A stretch of DNA of 13,669 nt from CAZHOV01 sp964534315 (GTDB lineage Bacteria; Bacteroidota; Bacteroidia; Chitinophagales; Saprospiraceae), in contig CAZHOV010000153.1 in assembly GCA_964534315.1 (NCBI GenBank), forward strand, positions 1 to 13,669, read 5' to 3'. Positions 1 through 6,618 of the stretch are shown here, in pieces (the first letter of the stretch is position 1; each line of letters starts with the position of its first letter). The translations under genes and the position numbers were made by a program. The notes beneath the pieces are model-generated. The model did not search any database. It was not told the origin of the DNA and was given only the letters and a program-made list of their open reading frames with translations.

Positions 1-3
1 GCG

Positions 4-83
4 ACGGTCTAACGGTGCAACGGTGCAACGGTCTAACGGTCCAACGGTCCAACGGTGCAACGGTGCAACGGTGCAACGGTGCA
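4..83. repeat. Tandem array of ten 8-mers (ACGGTSYA)
   Basis: Ten consecutive 8-bp units, all beginning ACGGT, in three variants: ACGGTCTA, ACGGTGCA and ACGGTCCA. The array has no spacers and no length change between units. It is followed by a degenerate stretch (84-206) with related words such as ATAACGGTTAAC and ACACGTTCAAC, but no gene that I can support. It lies directly upstream of the glycosyltransferase gene, and other arrays of different 7-8 bp units occur elsewhere in the window. Confidence 0.95.
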
Positions 84-206
84 ATGATATGGCGATATAA
101 CGGTTAACTTTACGCGTTCTACTTTTTACTTTACACGTTCAACAACTAAATTATTAAAGGATCTAACAACTCAACAACCCATCCGTCATCGGTCCGCTTA
201 GTTTTT

Positions 207-1298
207 GTGGTAACGAATGATCTAAATTACGATCAGCGGATGATCCGTATTTGCTCAAGCTTGAGTAAGCACGGTTATGAAGTGCTATTGGTGGGGAGAG
301 TAAAGCGATCCTCTGGTCCGTTACAAGGGAAACCTTATGAGCAAAAGCGCATGAGGCTATTTTTTGAGAAAGGAAAACTCTTTTACCTCGAGTTTAATGT
401 CCGACTCTTTTTCCTGCTGCTTTTTCAACGATTTGATGTGGTCGGAGCTGTTGACCTGGATACGATCTTGCCGTGTTGGTCAGTTGCAACGTTAAAGAGA
501 AAAGTAGTGGTGTACGATGCCCACGAATATTACACCGAGACACCCGAGGTGGTCAGGCGACCCCGCATCAAGAAAATCTGGGAATGGGTGGCTAACGTGA
601 CCATCCCGAAAGTTGCGCATGCAATGACGGTAGGAGAGGAGCTGGCCCGCATTTTTGAACGTCAGTACAACACTTCTTTTGCGGTAGTGCGCAATGTACC
701 CTTCGTCAAACCGAAAGCTGCCACCCAAAAAGAACAGCCCCCGGTCATTTTATATCAAGGGGCTTTGAATGAAGGAAGAGGCCTGGAACAAGTTATAGAA
801 GCTATGCACCAAATAGAGGAAGCTCAACTCTGGATGGCCGGAGAGGGCGATCTGTCTGACCAACTTAGGGAATTGGTTAGAAAATCGGGGCTCGGGCAGA
901 GGGTGAAATTCCTGGGATATGTATTACCAGCAGAACTAGATAACATAACTGCAAAAGCAACAATTGGGTTAAATCTCTTAGAAAATAAAGGGCTTAGCTA
1001 CTATTATTCCCTTGCAAACAAAGCTTTCGACTATGTACAACATGGAGTTCCGGCTATCCATATGGATTTTCCGGAATATCAACAACTATTCAAGCAATAT
1101 CCGGTCGCTACATTGATATCAGATTTGCAACCGGCAACGATCGCCCAAGCTATCAGGCAGTTGCTATCGGATAAAGAAAGGTATGAAAAGATGCAGTTAG
1201 CCTGTCAAAAAGCAGCCAATGAATGGAACTGGAACCTGGAAGAACAAAAATTAATTACTTTTTTTGAAATGGTGATTAATAGTATGAATAGATCATAG
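207..1298 (+). CDS. Glycosyltransferase, GT4-like (GT-B fold)
   Basis: A glycosyltransferase expected to move a sugar from a nucleotide-sugar donor onto a growing glycan, probably at the cytoplasmic face of the membrane. The acceptor is unknown. The N-terminal Rossmann half opens with VTNDLNYDQRMIRIC and contains YDAHEYYTETPEV (about 103-115). The C-terminal donor-binding half has the strand ILYQGALNEGRG (181-192), FLGYV (235-239) and LLENKGLSYYYSLANKAFDY (257-276), which is the conserved GT4 donor site with Glu259. The length (363 aa) fits the family. The start is uncertain. The GTG at 207 gives a protein beginning MVTND, whereas relatives normally begin a few residues earlier with a strand such as K-I-x-F-V-V-T-N-D. 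The upstream codons do continue that strand (R-L-V-F-V), but the frame has no ATG, GTG or TTG back to the stop at 147-149. Only ATT codons at 150 and 153 exist there, so the N-terminus may be altered or a rare start used. Confidence 0.85.
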   Translation: MVTNDLNYDQRMIRICSSLSKHGYEVLLVGRVKRSSGPLQGKPYEQKRMRLFFEKGKLFYLEFNVRLFFLLLFQRFDVVGAVDLDTILPCWSVATLKRKVVVYDAHEYYTETPEVVRRPRIKKIWEWVANVTIPKVAHAMTVGEELARIFERQYNTSFAVVRNVPFVKPKAATQKEQPPVILYQGALNEGRGLEQVIEAMHQIEEAQLWMAGEGDLSDQLRELVRKSGLGQRVKFLGYVLPAELDNITAKATIGLNLLENKGLSYYYSLANKAFDYVQHGVPAIHMDFPEYQQLFKQYPVATLISDLQPATIAQAIRQLLSDKERYEKMQLACQKAANEWNWNLEEQKLITFFEMVINSMNRS

Positions 1299-1444
1299 GA
1301 GCTGATTATTGGAGAAATCTGCTTGTTTTTCTGGTCACTGTTTACAGATCACTGATGACTAAAAAAGAACAATTACCCGGTGACTTCCAATCTATTTTAA
1401 GTCTTAGTTGAACAAAATTAATTATCAATAAATAATTTTTTAAA

Positions 1445-2320
1445 ATGAGTGACGTATTAATACAGCAATTGATCAATATAGGTACTTTTGTAGGAATCAT
1501 TTTATTGACTTTTTTAGTAGGTTATTTTGCCAATCGGGTACTCAAGCGGTTGATCCGGAAGTCCACGGTGATCATGCAGACGAATCCTACTAATTATTTA
1601 TTTTTATCACATGCATTGACGGCTGTTATTTATGTAACCGGTTTTGCTATTGCCATTTACACATTGCCAAGTATGCGGGCTCTGGCAAATACCCTCCTTA
1701 CCGGTGCGGGAATTGCTGCCGTTGCCATCGGTTTTGCTTCTCAACATGCTCTGAGTAATGTGATCAGCGGTTTTTTTATCGTTATTTTCAAGCCTTATAA
1801 AATCAATGACCGGCTCAAACTTAGGGACCTGACCGGTGTAGTAGAAGATATTACCCTCCGGCATACTGTTATTCGCGATTTCGAAAACCGGCGTATCCTG
1901 ATCCCGAATTCTGTGATCAGTGATGACATTATCGTGAACTCTGACTTTTCAGATGGAAAGATCATTAAATGGATAGAGGTCGGCATAAGTTATGACAGCG
2001 ATATTGATCTGGCCAGAAAAATCATGCAAGAAGAAGCCCTAAAACATCCCCTGCGTATTGACGGGCGATCGGCTGAGCAAATCGCGAATGATGCACCCGA
2101 GGTGCCTGTGCGGGTAATCATGCTAGGTGAATACTCCGTCACTCTGCGCGCATGGACCTGGACCAAAGATAATGCCGATGCTTTTGCTATGGGGTGTGAT
2201 CTTCTCGAAAGTATCAAAAAACGCTTTGACAAAGAAGGTGTAGAAATACCCTATCCCCACAGAACAGTTGTGGAAAAGCCGTTCAAAATGAAGCATAAGC
2301 AATTAGCAGTAGATGTTTAA
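1445..2320 (+). CDS. MscS-family small-conductance mechanosensitive channel
   Basis: A heptameric inner-membrane channel subunit that opens under membrane tension and releases solutes after osmotic down-shock. This role is known for the family. Three hydrophobic segments are visible at about 11-33, 54-74 and 82-113. The third is the pore helix with its small-residue pattern (GAGIAAVAIGFASQHALSNVISG), followed by the FKPYKINDRL turn and the beta domain with VVEDITLRHTVIRDFENRRILIPNS. The C-terminal alpha/beta vestibule domain runs to about 275. At 291 aa it is a minimal MscS like the E. coli protein, with no extra N-terminal helices. The gene starts at ATG 1445 after an AT-rich leader with no clear Shine-Dalgarno sequence. 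It is 146 bp downstream of the glycosyltransferase and convergent with the phosphatase gene 33 bp away. It appears to be an independent gene. Confidence 0.93.
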   Translation: MSDVLIQQLINIGTFVGIILLTFLVGYFANRVLKRLIRKSTVIMQTNPTNYLFLSHALTAVIYVTGFAIAIYTLPSMRALANTLLTGAGIAAVAIGFASQHALSNVISGFFIVIFKPYKINDRLKLRDLTGVVEDITLRHTVIRDFENRRILIPNSVISDDIIVNSDFSDGKIIKWIEVGISYDSDIDLARKIMQEEALKHPLRIDGRSAEQIANDAPEVPVRVIMLGEYSVTLRAWTWTKDNADAFAMGCDLLESIKKRFDKEGVEIPYPHRTVVEKPFKMKHKQLAVDV

Positions 2321-2353
2321 TACAGTTTAATTTACTTCGACATAAAGTTGCTT

Positions 2354-2974
2354 TCAGTTTAATCGACTAAAAATATAGAGGAATTCTTTTGCAATTTGAC
2401 GGCATCGAAGATCATATTGCTCCTGCTCCTGGGGCGTACCATCATACGCTTTGGGATCTTCAAAGCTAATGGCAAAGCGTTGCTCAGCGCCTGGTATAAA
2501 CGGACAGGCTTCATTTGCTTCATCACATACCATTATTGCCGCAAATCCATCAGAGGGATTACTTTCGTGGTCAAACAATTTAGAAAAACAGCTCACCGCC
2601 GGAAGGTCCTGCCCCAGGTGGACTTCATATAAGGAGTTGGCCTCCTGATGGACCTTTTTAATATGAAATCCGGCCCGTCTCAAGGCTTCTACAGCATTTG
2701 GATGAAAAGCGGTGGCTTCTGTTCCCCCGGAAAAGGTGAAGATAGCATCGATGTGGTAATAATATGCGGCAGCTAAAAGCCAAAGCTGCCCCATATGACT
2801 TCGCCGCGAATTGTGGGTGCAAATGACCGTCAGTTTTATCGGATCATTTGCATTTCTTTTGTCCTGAATATACTGACTTACTTTTTCCAGATCGGCTTTT
2901 CGCTTCTCCGGAATGTCATCAAAAGCAGCTGGCAAGCCAGTCAGGTATGTTTTTAAGGATTGGTTAAGCATCAT
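2354..2974 (-). CDS. Low-molecular-weight protein tyrosine phosphatase / ArsC-like arsenate reductase
   Basis: A 206-aa protein of the LMW phosphatase fold, the group that includes thioredoxin-linked arsenate reductases. The P-loop is CTHNSRRS at 52-59, matching C-x5-R-S with nucleophile Cys52 and Arg58. The general-acid Asp lies in FEDPKAYDG (Asp173-Pro174). Additional cysteines are Cys129, Cys150 and Cys157, and the last two lie in VCDEANEAC, where arsenate reductases often carry a redox cysteine. An N-terminal helical stretch of about 45 residues precedes the fold. Similar proteins are common in Bacteroidota ars clusters. The ATG at 2974 overlaps the arsM stop by 4 bp (ATGA), so the two are translationally coupled. 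A second ATG follows immediately. Arsenate reduction is inferred from context; a pure tyrosine phosphatase activity cannot be excluded. Confidence 0.85.
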   Translation of the reverse strand: MMLNQSLKTYLTGLPAAFDDIPEKRKADLEKVSQYIQDKRNANDPIKLTVICTHNSRRSHMGQLWLLAAAYYYHIDAIFTFSGGTEATAFHPNAVEALRRAGFHIKKVHQEANSLYEVHLGQDLPAVSCFSKLFDHESNPSDGFAAIMVCDEANEACPFIPGAEQRFAISFEDPKAYDGTPQEQEQYDLRCRQIAKEFLYIFSRLN

Positions 2975-3741
2975 TTCTTCTTTCCAAAAACGTTAATACT
3001 CAATACCTTGGCTCCGCTATTTCTAAAATGGGCGACTTCCTCCTCTGGCAGATGCTGAAGCAACAATTCATCGGGGAGCGCTATTTCGCGTTCTTTTTGG
3101 ATTTCAACCTCAACAAAAGCAGCTTCTTCTATATTTTCCAAATATTGGGCTTTGGTTAGTGCTCCGGAAACACAGCCTGCATAGAGTGCTGCCGCTTCGC
3201 GAACTGCTTCGGTTAACGTTCCCTCAATAACAATATCGGAAACGCTAAAATGACCACCCGGCTTAAGGACCCGATACATTTCACTGAAGGCTTTTTGTTT
3301 GTCGGGTACCAGATTGAGTACGCAATTGCTGATGATCACATCAACACTGTCATCCTCAACGGGCAACGCTTCAATGTCTCCCAGGCGGAATTCTACGTTT
3401 TCGTAGCCCAGTTTGGCTTTGTTTTCATTGGCTTTTTCGATCATCTTCTCGGTCATGTCCACTCCAATTAGGCTACCGGTGGCTCCTGTAAGGGTTCGGG
3501 CGACAAATACATCATTTCCTGCCCCGGAGCCTAAGTCAAGAACCGTATCTCCCGCGTTTATTTTAGCAAATTCTGTAGGAAGACCGCAGCCCAGGTTGTA
3601 ATCTGCTTCCGGAACATAGCCCTCCAGGTGGTCATACGATTGATGGAAAGTAGTCTCTACTTTGGGAGAGCAGCATCCGGTACTTTTTGTTAACACTTGG
3701 GTGTAGGTGTCTTTTACGATTTTTTTGATGTCTTTTTTCAT
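2971..3741 (-). CDS. arsM: Arsenite S-adenosylmethionine methyltransferase ArsM
   Basis: A cytosolic SAM-dependent methyltransferase predicted to methylate trivalent arsenic. From the ATG at 3741 the protein is 256 aa. SAM motif I is VLDLGSGAGNDVF (67-79), with the acidic residue ending strand beta-2 in IGVDMTEKMI, GDIEALPVEDDSVDVIISNCVLNLV following, and the motif LKPGGHFSVSDIV. Cysteines typical of ArsM are present: GCC near residues 22-24, GCGLP (Cys52) just before motif I, SNCVLNL, and AGCVSGAL. The third arsenic-binding cysteine found near the C-terminus of algal ArsM is not seen. I chose ATG 3741 because the upstream 20 codons (to 3801) look like AT-rich leader and relatives start near MKKDIKKIVKDTY. 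The gene is 111 bp downstream of sigZ on the same strand and overlaps the phosphatase gene by 4 bp. A related 2-carbon or halide methyltransferase is less likely, given the cysteine pattern. Confidence 0.9.
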   Translation of the reverse strand: MKKDIKKIVKDTYTQVLTKSTGCCSPKVETTFHQSYDHLEGYVPEADYNLGCGLPTEFAKINAGDTVLDLGSGAGNDVFVARTLTGATGSLIGVDMTEKMIEKANENKAKLGYENVEFRLGDIEALPVEDDSVDVIISNCVLNLVPDKQKAFSEMYRVLKPGGHFSVSDIVIEGTLTEAVREAAALYAGCVSGALTKAQYLENIEEAAFVEVEIQKEREIALPDELLLQHLPEEEVAHFRNSGAKVLSINVFGKKK

Positions 3742-3816
3742 AATATTTTGATTGATATGATTGTTGGAAAATTTAGTTTGAAATTTTGAGGATGGTGCCA
3801 TAAATTTCGGAAAATA

Positions 3817-3855
3817 ATCGTTGAATCGTTGAATCGTTGAATCGTTGAATCGTTA
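3817..3855. repeat. Tandem array of 8-mers (ATCGTTGA)
   Basis: Four perfect ATCGTTGA units and a fifth partial ATCGTTA fill the sigZ-arsM gap. The last three bases, TTA, are the complement of the sigZ TAA stop codon (3853-3855), so the array starts exactly at the end of the coding region. Being inside the predicted operon, it would be transcribed between sigZ and arsM. Confidence 0.95.
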
Positions 3856-4398
3856 TTTCGGGGGTTGGGGATAATAATCCAGGACATTGCCGTAGTTGTC
3901 GGTTTTAACCTCGCAGCATTGGAGGATGACCTCCTTTAGTTTGGCTTTGCCTCGTTGCACTCTCGATTTGGCACCGGAGTAGGAAATACCCAATCGTTCC
4001 GCCAGTTCTTTTTGAGACAGCCCTTCAATTTCTGTTAAGGTCAGCGCTTCGCGGTATTTATGGGGTAATAAATCGATAGCATTGGGTAGCCAGCTGGCGA
4101 CTTCCTCATTTAAAGGTGATGTGCCAGTCGATTTTTCTTCCTGTATAGCTTTCAACTGCTGCTCAACAATTTTTTGTTGATTTCTAAAATGGTCATGTAT
4201 GGCATTCCTGGCGATCTGAAAGACCCACTGTTCCAGCTTTTCACTTTCCTTTAATTGATTAAGGTGTAGCTGTATTTTTAGAAATACCTCTTGTAATATA
4301 TCATCGGTGGTTTCCCTATCTTTTACACGCTTATAGATAAACCCTTTTAAGGATTGATTTAAATTATCCCATAATAGCTCTGTAGACTGTTGTTGCAT
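3853..4398 (-). CDS. sigZ: ECF RNA polymerase sigma factor, SigZ family
   Basis: A 181-aa sigma-70-family ECF factor that would direct RNA polymerase to a small regulon. Region 2 spans about residues 8-75 (DDILQEVFLKIQLHLNQL, then LEQWVFQIARNAIHDHFRN). Region 4 spans about 103-157, with LPHKYREALTLTEIEGLSQKELAERLGISYSGAKSRVQRGKAKL forming the helix-turn-helix. A short C-terminal tail follows with an adjacent cysteine pair, Cys161-Cys162, and the ending NYGNVLDYYP that I recall as typical of SigZ proteins. No anti-sigma factor gene is adjacent. It heads the arsM-phosphatase operon and diverges from the rhodanese gene. A 16-bp T-rich motif upstream of its start is repeated upstream of the rhodanese, suggesting autoregulation and shared control. 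The ATG at 4398 fits the usual N-terminal length; there is no strong ribosome binding site. Confidence 0.92.
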   Translation of the reverse strand: MQQQSTELLWDNLNQSLKGFIYKRVKDRETTDDILQEVFLKIQLHLNQLKESEKLEQWVFQIARNAIHDHFRNQQKIVEQQLKAIQEEKSTGTSPLNEEVASWLPNAIDLLPHKYREALTLTEIEGLSQKELAERLGISYSGAKSRVQRGKAKLKEVILQCCEVKTDNYGNVLDYYPQPPK

Positions 4399-4429
4399 GA
4401 TAATTATGTTGTCTTTTGTAAGGTAGACG

Positions 4430-4445
4430 TAAAAAAATAAAAAGG
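4430..4445 (-). promoter_or_regulatory. Putative sigZ promoter element (shared motif, copy 1)
   Basis: Read on the minus strand this is CCTTTTTATTTTTTTA, ending 31 bp before the sigZ start, and it is followed by CGTCTA, a word resembling the -10 of many ECF promoters. It differs at one of 16 positions from the copy at 4472-4487, which points the other way towards the rhodanese gene. The role as a sigma-factor or operator site is inferred. Low sequence complexity is the main caution. Confidence 0.4.
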
Positions 4446-4471
4446 ACGCAAAAATTGGTCAAAAAAAGTTA

Positions 4472-4487
4472 CCCTTTTATTTTTTTA
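4472..4487 (+). promoter_or_regulatory. Putative rhodanese promoter element (shared motif, copy 2)
   Basis: CCCTTTTATTTTTTTA, 15 of 16 identical to the minus-strand copy at 4430-4445 and facing away from it, 48 bp before the rhodanese start. It is followed by GCAACTTTGTA. This also nearly fits the Bacteroidota -7 consensus TAnnTTTG (CAACTTTG at 4489-4496, one mismatch), so a housekeeping promoter is an alternative reading. Confidence 0.4.
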
Positions 4488-4535
4488 GCAACTTTGTATT
4501 TTAAAAAGTTGTTCATTAACTAAACGCTATATCAT

Positions 4536-5036
4536 ATGCGACGTTTATTTTTATTTTCATATATATTAATGTTAAGCTTCAGTCTAGAAGCTCAGCAGCA
4601 GGTAGAGGATGAAGCTTTTAGTCAGTTACTGGAATCCATGCTGCAACATAAAGTAGCCGAATTATCGGTCGATGAAGCCATGAAAATGGATGATGCTATA
4701 TTTCTGGATGCCCGGGAAAAGCGAGAGTTTGAGGTAAGCCATATCGGAAATGCACAGTGGGTAGGATATAATACGTTTAAAATGAAACGTGTGGATGCTA
4801 TTGAAAAAGAAAGGCCCGTCATTGTTTATTGCTCGATTGGCGCTCGTAGTGAGGATATCGCTAATCGGTTGAAAAAGAAAGGTTTTAATCAGGTTTATAA
4901 TCTATATGGAGGTATTTTTGAGTGGAAAAACCAGGGATATCCGGTGGTTAATGAGACCGGTGTCACTGAAGAAGTCCATGCTTTTGATGAAAATTGGGGC
5001 GTTTGGTTAAAAAAAGGGAAAAAAGTCTATAAATGA
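4536..5036 (+). CDS. Exported single-domain rhodanese
   Basis: A 166-aa sulfurtransferase-fold protein, probably periplasmic. Residues 1-20 form a signal peptide (Arg-Arg, hydrophobic core, cleavage near LEAQ). The rhodanese domain covers about 40-138 and includes IFLDAREKREFEVSHI (55-70), the active loop YCSIGARS with catalytic Cys99 and Arg104, and the ending YNLYGGIFEWKNQGYPVV. The six-residue loop is that of sulfur-transferring rhodaneses rather than Cdc25-type phosphatases. It is divergently transcribed from sigZ, and its stop overlaps the start of the next gene by 4 bp (ATGA), so the two are coupled. Its substrate is unknown. The setting next to sigZ and arsM suggests a thiol or sulfur-stress role, which is inference. 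Confidence 0.9.
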   Translation: MRRLFLFSYILMLSFSLEAQQQVEDEAFSQLLESMLQHKVAELSVDEAMKMDDAIFLDAREKREFEVSHIGNAQWVGYNTFKMKRVDAIEKERPVIVYCSIGARSEDIANRLKKKGFNQVYNLYGGIFEWKNQGYPVVNETGVTEEVHAFDENWGVWLKKGKKVYK

Positions 5037-5947
5037 GTAAATACTGGGTTATTATTATCAATTCATTTTCGGGATATTGGAATTATTTGATTTCAGAGGT
5101 ATCCACCTTTTCTATTCACAGCTATTTTTATCTGCTCATCCTTTTCTCACTTGCCGTTTGGTTGTTGGAGATTGTATTTCCGTGGAGGCGTAAGCAGGCC
5201 ATTTTTCGTCGGGATTTTTGGTTGGATGGCTTTTACATGTTTTTCAACTTTTTTTTGTTTTCTCTTATTGGCTATAATGCTATTTCTAATGTGGTGGTAG
5301 AAGCATTCAACGACTTTTTAGGGCTATTTGGGGTAACGAATGTCGTCATGTTGCATATACAAAACTGGCCGGTTTGGGGGCAGTATTTAACCATGTTTTT
5401 GGTAGCTGATTTTGTACAGTGGAATGTTCATCGCATGTTGCACCGGGTGCCCTGGATGTGGGAGTTTCATAAGTTGCATCACTCCGTAAAAGAGATGGGC
5501 TTTGCGGCGCATTTGCGGTTTCATTGGATGGAAACGATAATTTATAAAACAGTACAATACCTGCCCTTAGCTATGATCGGATTTGGTATTCAGGAGTTTT
5601 TCATCGTTCATGCCTTTGCGATCCTGATCGGTCATTTGAATCATGCTAATCTGGGTTGGGATTATGGTCCGCTGAAGTATATTCTCAATAACCCCAAGAT
5701 GCATATCTGGCATCACGCCAAGCATTTGCCGGAAGAACACCGGTATGGCGTTAATTTTGGTCTTTCGTTAAGTATTTGGGATTATCTATTCCGCACGGCC
5801 TACATTCCTCATGACGGCCGCGATATTGAACTGGGATTTGAAGGAGATGAAGCCTTTCCTCAGGATTTTGGTCATCAGATAACTTATCCGCTATCTGCCA
5901 AAAAGGGACCGGGGATTGTAGCATCCAAAAGTAACGGACTTCGGTAG
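5033..5947 (+). CDS. Sterol desaturase / fatty acid hydroxylase family membrane enzyme
   Basis: A 304-aa integral membrane di-iron oxygenase of the family that hydroxylates or desaturates lipids. Hydrophobic segments lie near 30-50, 66-90, 115-130 and 176-200. The histidine clusters that bind the metals are visible: HRMLH (133-137), HKLHH (146-150), HLNH (201-204) and HIWHH (224-228), in the order typical of the family. The substrate cannot be read from the sequence; sterols, hopanoids, carotenoids and fatty acids are all used by relatives. The C-terminal tail after about 270 is hydrophilic. The gene overlaps the rhodanese by 4 bp and so shares its transcript, which places an O2-dependent membrane enzyme next to the SigZ/ArsM genes. 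A 27-bp-stem hairpin and repeat element follow its stop. Confidence 0.9.
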   Translation: MSKYWVIIINSFSGYWNYLISEVSTFSIHSYFYLLILFSLAVWLLEIVFPWRRKQAIFRRDFWLDGFYMFFNFFLFSLIGYNAISNVVVEAFNDFLGLFGVTNVVMLHIQNWPVWGQYLTMFLVADFVQWNVHRMLHRVPWMWEFHKLHHSVKEMGFAAHLRFHWMETIIYKTVQYLPLAMIGFGIQEFFIVHAFAILIGHLNHANLGWDYGPLKYILNNPKMHIWHHAKHLPEEHRYGVNFGLSLSIWDYLFRTAYIPHDGRDIELGFEGDEAFPQDFGHQITYPLSAKKGPGIVASKSNGLR

Positions 5948-5959
5948 GTAAGTCAAGCA

Positions 5960-6213
5960 GAGACTGTCTCATTAGTAAATGAGCCATCTCCAAGAAGGTT
6001 TTTTATTTTGGAGGGAGTCTCATACACCTTTGGTGTTACAAGCCACCCAACTTTCTTTCTTGAGCGAGCTGTTTTTAAAAAAAATCAATTTTTTTTAAAA
6101 ACAGCTCGCTCAAGATAAAAAATTCCTTGGGGGATGGCTCAAATACTTTTGAGACGGCCCCTCAAAGAGGAACGTTTGGTGGCTTAAAACACCATAGATG
6201 ATTTGAGACGCCC
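5960..6213. mobile_element. Nested inverted-repeat (MITE-like) element, copy 1
   Basis: Non-coding region between two convergent genes. An imperfect inverted repeat of about 50 bp joins 5960-6009 (GTCTCATTAGTAAATGAGCC and onward) with 6116-6163 in reverse. A second imperfect pair joins about 6012-6052 (AGTCTCATACACC, TGGTGTTACAAGCCACC) with 6172-6213 in reverse. The two modules occur in a different order on each side, as if one element inserted in another. A perfect 27-bp hairpin sits in the centre. No transposase and no clear target-site duplication were found. A diverged relative lies at 11179-11290. I call it MITE-like from structure and repetition only. Confidence 0.6.
6058..6115. repeat. 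Perfect 27-bp inverted repeat, 4-nt loop
   Basis: The arms 6058-6084 and 6089-6115 are exact reverse complements around the loop TCAA. Each arm has a GC-richer base (CTTGAGCGAGCTG) and an A/T top. It could form a cruciform or a very stable RNA hairpin at the 3' ends of the two convergent genes. No U-run follows the stem on either strand, so a classical intrinsic terminator is not supported. Confidence 0.9.
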
Positions 6214-6618
6214 TTAAGATTTCGACTGTTCCTCCATTTGTCTGATTTCGGCATTAATCTGTTGACGAAGTTGTTTTAGCTCGGTCGTGATCGTGTCACC
6301 GGCTTCGTTTGCTTTTTCTAAGAACTCATTCTGATAGGTTTGCAGTTGCTTGATCTGAGCTTTCAGTTCTGCTTTGGTCTCTCCCTCCAATTCCTGAGCT
6401 TTTTCTTCGAGTGCTAAGATCTTCTGGTCCAGTTGAAATTTAAAATCTTCTATCTCTTCTTTTATCTTTTTTACTTCTTCTTTTACGTCTCTTTTAATGC
6501 TGTCGATTACATAGCTGGGCAAATTTTTTTCCTCCTCCTTTGATTCCTTCGTGGGTTGGGAGCAGGAACCTAAAAAAATGATCATCAAAAAAACAAACAA
6601 AAATTGTGTGCTCTTCAT
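6214..6618 (-). CDS. Small coiled-coil lipoprotein
   Basis: A 134-aa protein with a lipoprotein signal peptide: hydrophobic residues 5-16 and a lipobox LGSC, with Cys19 the expected lipidated residue. A Glu/Lys-rich linker follows (KESKEEEKN). From about 36 to 130 the chain is a charged heptad-like helix rich in Glu, Lys, Gln and Leu, predicted to form a coiled coil. It is therefore likely anchored to a periplasm-facing membrane leaflet, perhaps as a spacer or scaffold. I do not recognise a family. It stands alone: convergent with the sterol-desaturase gene across the repeat element, and divergent from the Clp-like gene with 167 bp between the starts. The ATG at 6618 gives the only sensible signal peptide. 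Confidence 0.8.
   Translation of the reverse strand: MKSTQFLFVFLMIIFLGSCSQPTKESKEEEKNLPSYVIDSIKRDVKEEVKKIKEEIEDFKFQLDQKILALEEKAQELEGETKAELKAQIKQLQTYQNEFLEKANEAGDTITTELKQLRQQINAEIRQMEEQSKS

Noticed and set aside
1..83. CRISPR-like array
   Set aside because: Units are 8 bp with no unique spacers, so it is a simple tandem repeat. The same holds for the array at the window end.
3742..3801. Upstream start for ArsM at 3801
   Set aside because: The extra 20 residues look like translated AT-rich leader, and relatives begin at about the Met encoded at 3741.
6058..6115. Classical rho-independent terminator
   Set aside because: The stem is strong, but no T-run follows on either strand; the A/T bases are inside the stem.
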